Assembly: GCA_035525365.1 (NCBI GenBank)
Contig: DATLEK010000074.1
Coordinates: 1 to 13,716, forward strand
Direction of reading: 5' to 3'
From: GCA-2861595 sp035525365
GTDB lineage: Bacteria; Actinomycetota; Acidimicrobiia; Acidimicrobiales; GCA-2861595
DNA: 13,716 bases
Below, one piece after another: positions 12,564 to 13,716 of the stretch (positions are counted from its first letter, which is position 1; each line of letters begins with the position of its first letter). The notes beneath the pieces were generated by a model. It saw only the letters and a program-made list of their open reading frames with translations, was not told where the DNA came from and searched no databases. The position numbers were made by a program, and so were the translations under genes.

Positions 12564-13716
12564 TCACGCCACGCCACCCTCTGCGTCGGTGTTCTCGGCC
12601 GGCGGTGGCGCCGGCCCGGCTCGGGCTTTGGGATGGCGTGGGTCATCGGGAGCCACCATGGGCCTTCGGCCCTTGCCCTCCACCAGCATCCAGCCCTGGT
12701 AGGTCTTGAGGTGGTGGTGGTGAGCACACAGGCCGTCGAGCAGGCTCAACAAGGTGATCCTGATGTCGGCCCAGTCCTCGCGGTGGTCGATCTGCAGGCG
12801 CACCGAGCCGTTGCAGCCCCAGGCGGTGCAACTGGGGTTCATCCAGTCCAAGGCGGTGCGCTGGGTGGCGCTGGGACGCCGGCCCAGATGGGCCACGTTG
12901 ACCACGTCCTGGCCCTTGGTGACGATCGCGGCGAGGAACACGTCGCCGCACTCGATCATCTCGCGCACCGCAGTGACCGGCACCGGTCCCACTCCGGTCA
13001 TGTCGCAGATCTCCTCGTCAATGGGCCAGCCCCGCACGAGGGACTCCCAGTCGATGCGCACGATCACCTTGGTCGGGCGCACCGGCGGCGCCAGGGGATC
13101 GGAGGAGTCGTCTTGGTCTATGTCGTCCTCGTCTGGGGTGACTGTGCTAGCCGCGGCGCCGGGGCCGGCAGCTGTGCCGTCGTCAAACAGGGTTCCGTTG
13201 GTGGCCGCGCCTTCCGACGCGGTGGCCCCAGGGGTGGCAACGGGCTCGTCGCTGCCACCGTCGGTTGCTCCCGGCGTTGCACCGCCGTGGGTTCCGGGAT
13301 CGCCGTGTGCTGATCGGTTACTGCCCGGTACGGGGCCTTGGGGCCCGCCAGTCGCCGTGCCGGCAGCCCCACCGGCGCCACCCGCCGGCCCACCACCCGC
13401 CGGCCCACCACCCGCCGGCCCACCACCCGAGACACGACGACCGGCTGCCCCGCCACCGCCGGCTGCCCCGCCACCGCCGGCCGGCCGAGCCCCCCGGGCC
13501 CGGGCCGCAGCGGCGCCGGCGCGGGTGGCGTTGAGCAGGCCGTCGGCCAGATAGGCCTCCTCGGGCTCGCGGCGGCCCTCGGCCCGGGCCTTTTCGAACA
13601 CCCGCTGGGCAAAGCCCCGCACGATCGACATCATCTCGGCCACCTCTTCGAGGGTGGAGCGGTAGACGATCTCGCCGGCCCCGTCGGAGGTGCGGCGCTG
13701 GCGCAAGAAGCGCGAG
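12564..13716 (-). CDS. HNH endonuclease of the 13E12/DUF222-like family, N-terminus beyond the window
   Basis: The frame is open to the right edge, so the first part is missing; the TTG at 13706 is unlikely to be the start. The visible part begins with a helical segment (EEVAEMMSIVRGFAQRVFEKARAEGR), then a Gly/Pro/Ala-rich linker of over 120 residues with GGGPA repeats, and an acidic DEDDIDQDDSSD patch. A folded domain follows (TKVIVRIDWESLVRG, CGDVFLAAIVTKGQDVVNVAHLGR). The HNH module is at the C-terminus: NPSCTAWGCNG with two Cys, LQIDHREDW with Asp-His, and LCAHHHHLKTYQGW, in the Cys-Cys/DH/Cys-His-His order of HNH nucleases with a structural zinc. Such genes are numerous in actinobacterial genomes and often mobile; the DNA target is unknown. 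Confidence 0.85.
   Translation of the reverse strand, partial: SRFLRQRRTSDGAGEIVYRSTLEEVAEMMSIVRGFAQRVFEKARAEGRREPEEAYLADGLLNATRAGAAAARARGARPAGGGGAAGGGGAAGRRVSGGGPAGGGPAGGGPAGGAGGAAGTATGGPQGPVPGSNRSAHGDPGTHGGATPGATDGGSDEPVATPGATASEGAATNGTLFDDGTAAGPGAAASTVTPDEDDIDQDDSSDPLAPPVRPTKVIVRIDWESLVRGWPIDEEICDMTGVGPVPVTAVREMIECGDVFLAAIVTKGQDVVNVAHLGRRPSATQRTALDWMNPSCTAWGCNGSVRLQIDHREDWADIRITLLSLLDGLCAHHHHLKTYQGWMLVEGKGRRPMVAPDDPRHPKARAGPAPPPAENTDAEGGVA
13378..13480. repeat. 15-bp and 18-bp tandem repeats encoding the Gly-rich linker
   Basis: A 15-bp unit (CCCGCCGGCCCACCA on the plus strand) is repeated about three and a half times at 13380-13428 and encodes GGGPA units on the minus strand. An 18-bp unit (GCCGGCTGCCCCGCCACC) is repeated twice at about 13440-13477. 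Both stay in frame with the HNH gene, and the array is a likely site of copy-number variation. Confidence 0.8.

Noticed and set aside
11866..12702. 278-codon plus-strand frame across the HTH gene, including a short MTYQDFKAVVEQSG peptide at 11956
   Set aside because: Most of it is antisense to the HTH gene and the repeats. The peptide looks protein-like but is only about 15 residues before it enters antisense sequence, so a truncated pilT-like gene cannot be supported.

Overview
The window is very GC-rich (roughly 70% by eye), uses GTG starts often, and carries the gene order DUF948 - small membrane protein - alaS - ruvX - mltG - aroE, which is a classic actinobacterial block. Together with the 'GYWLVASDGGIFAFGSARFFGSTGG'-type repeat protein at the left edge, the DUF4388/PilB pair and the 13E12-like HNH protein, this suggests a member of the Actinomycetota, most likely an Acidimicrobiia-like lineage. 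The lineage call is inference; no rRNA or other phylogenetic marker was examined.

Layout: (1) 1-262, C-terminal end of a secreted or surface repeat protein. (2) 263-531, non-coding, with two nearly identical 79-bp foldable repeats in tandem. (3) 532-7865, a plus-strand housekeeping run: rarA, a DUF948 protein, a small membrane protein, alaS, ruvX, mltG, aroE. Several junctions are ATGA overlaps (rarA/DUF948, alaS/ruvX), so co-transcription and translational coupling are likely. mltG is bracketed by two inverted copies of a 43-nt hairpin element. (4) 7866-11325, a type IV pilus module: a DUF4388 (PATAN-like) protein with a very long disordered tail, a short spacer with a 15-bp-period repeat, and the assembly ATPase PilB. 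A near-perfect FliA/WhiG (sigma-28)-type promoter sits between aroE and the DUF4388 gene, so this module probably has its own regulated transcription. (5) 11339-13716, minus-strand accessory genes convergent with pilB: a MNT-type nucleotidyltransferase, an XRE-type HTH regulator and an HNH endonuclease running off the right edge. No pilT or pilC follows pilB here, so the pilus cluster either ends at pilB or is interrupted by this block.

Most worth a second look: the sigma-28-like promoter that would put a PATAN-like/PilB module under a motility or developmental sigma factor; the inverted hairpin pair around mltG; and the HTH-nucleotidyltransferase pair, whose former gene overlap appears to have been split by a 134-bp insertion flanked by an 8-bp direct repeat, with tandem palindromes upstream that could be its operators.
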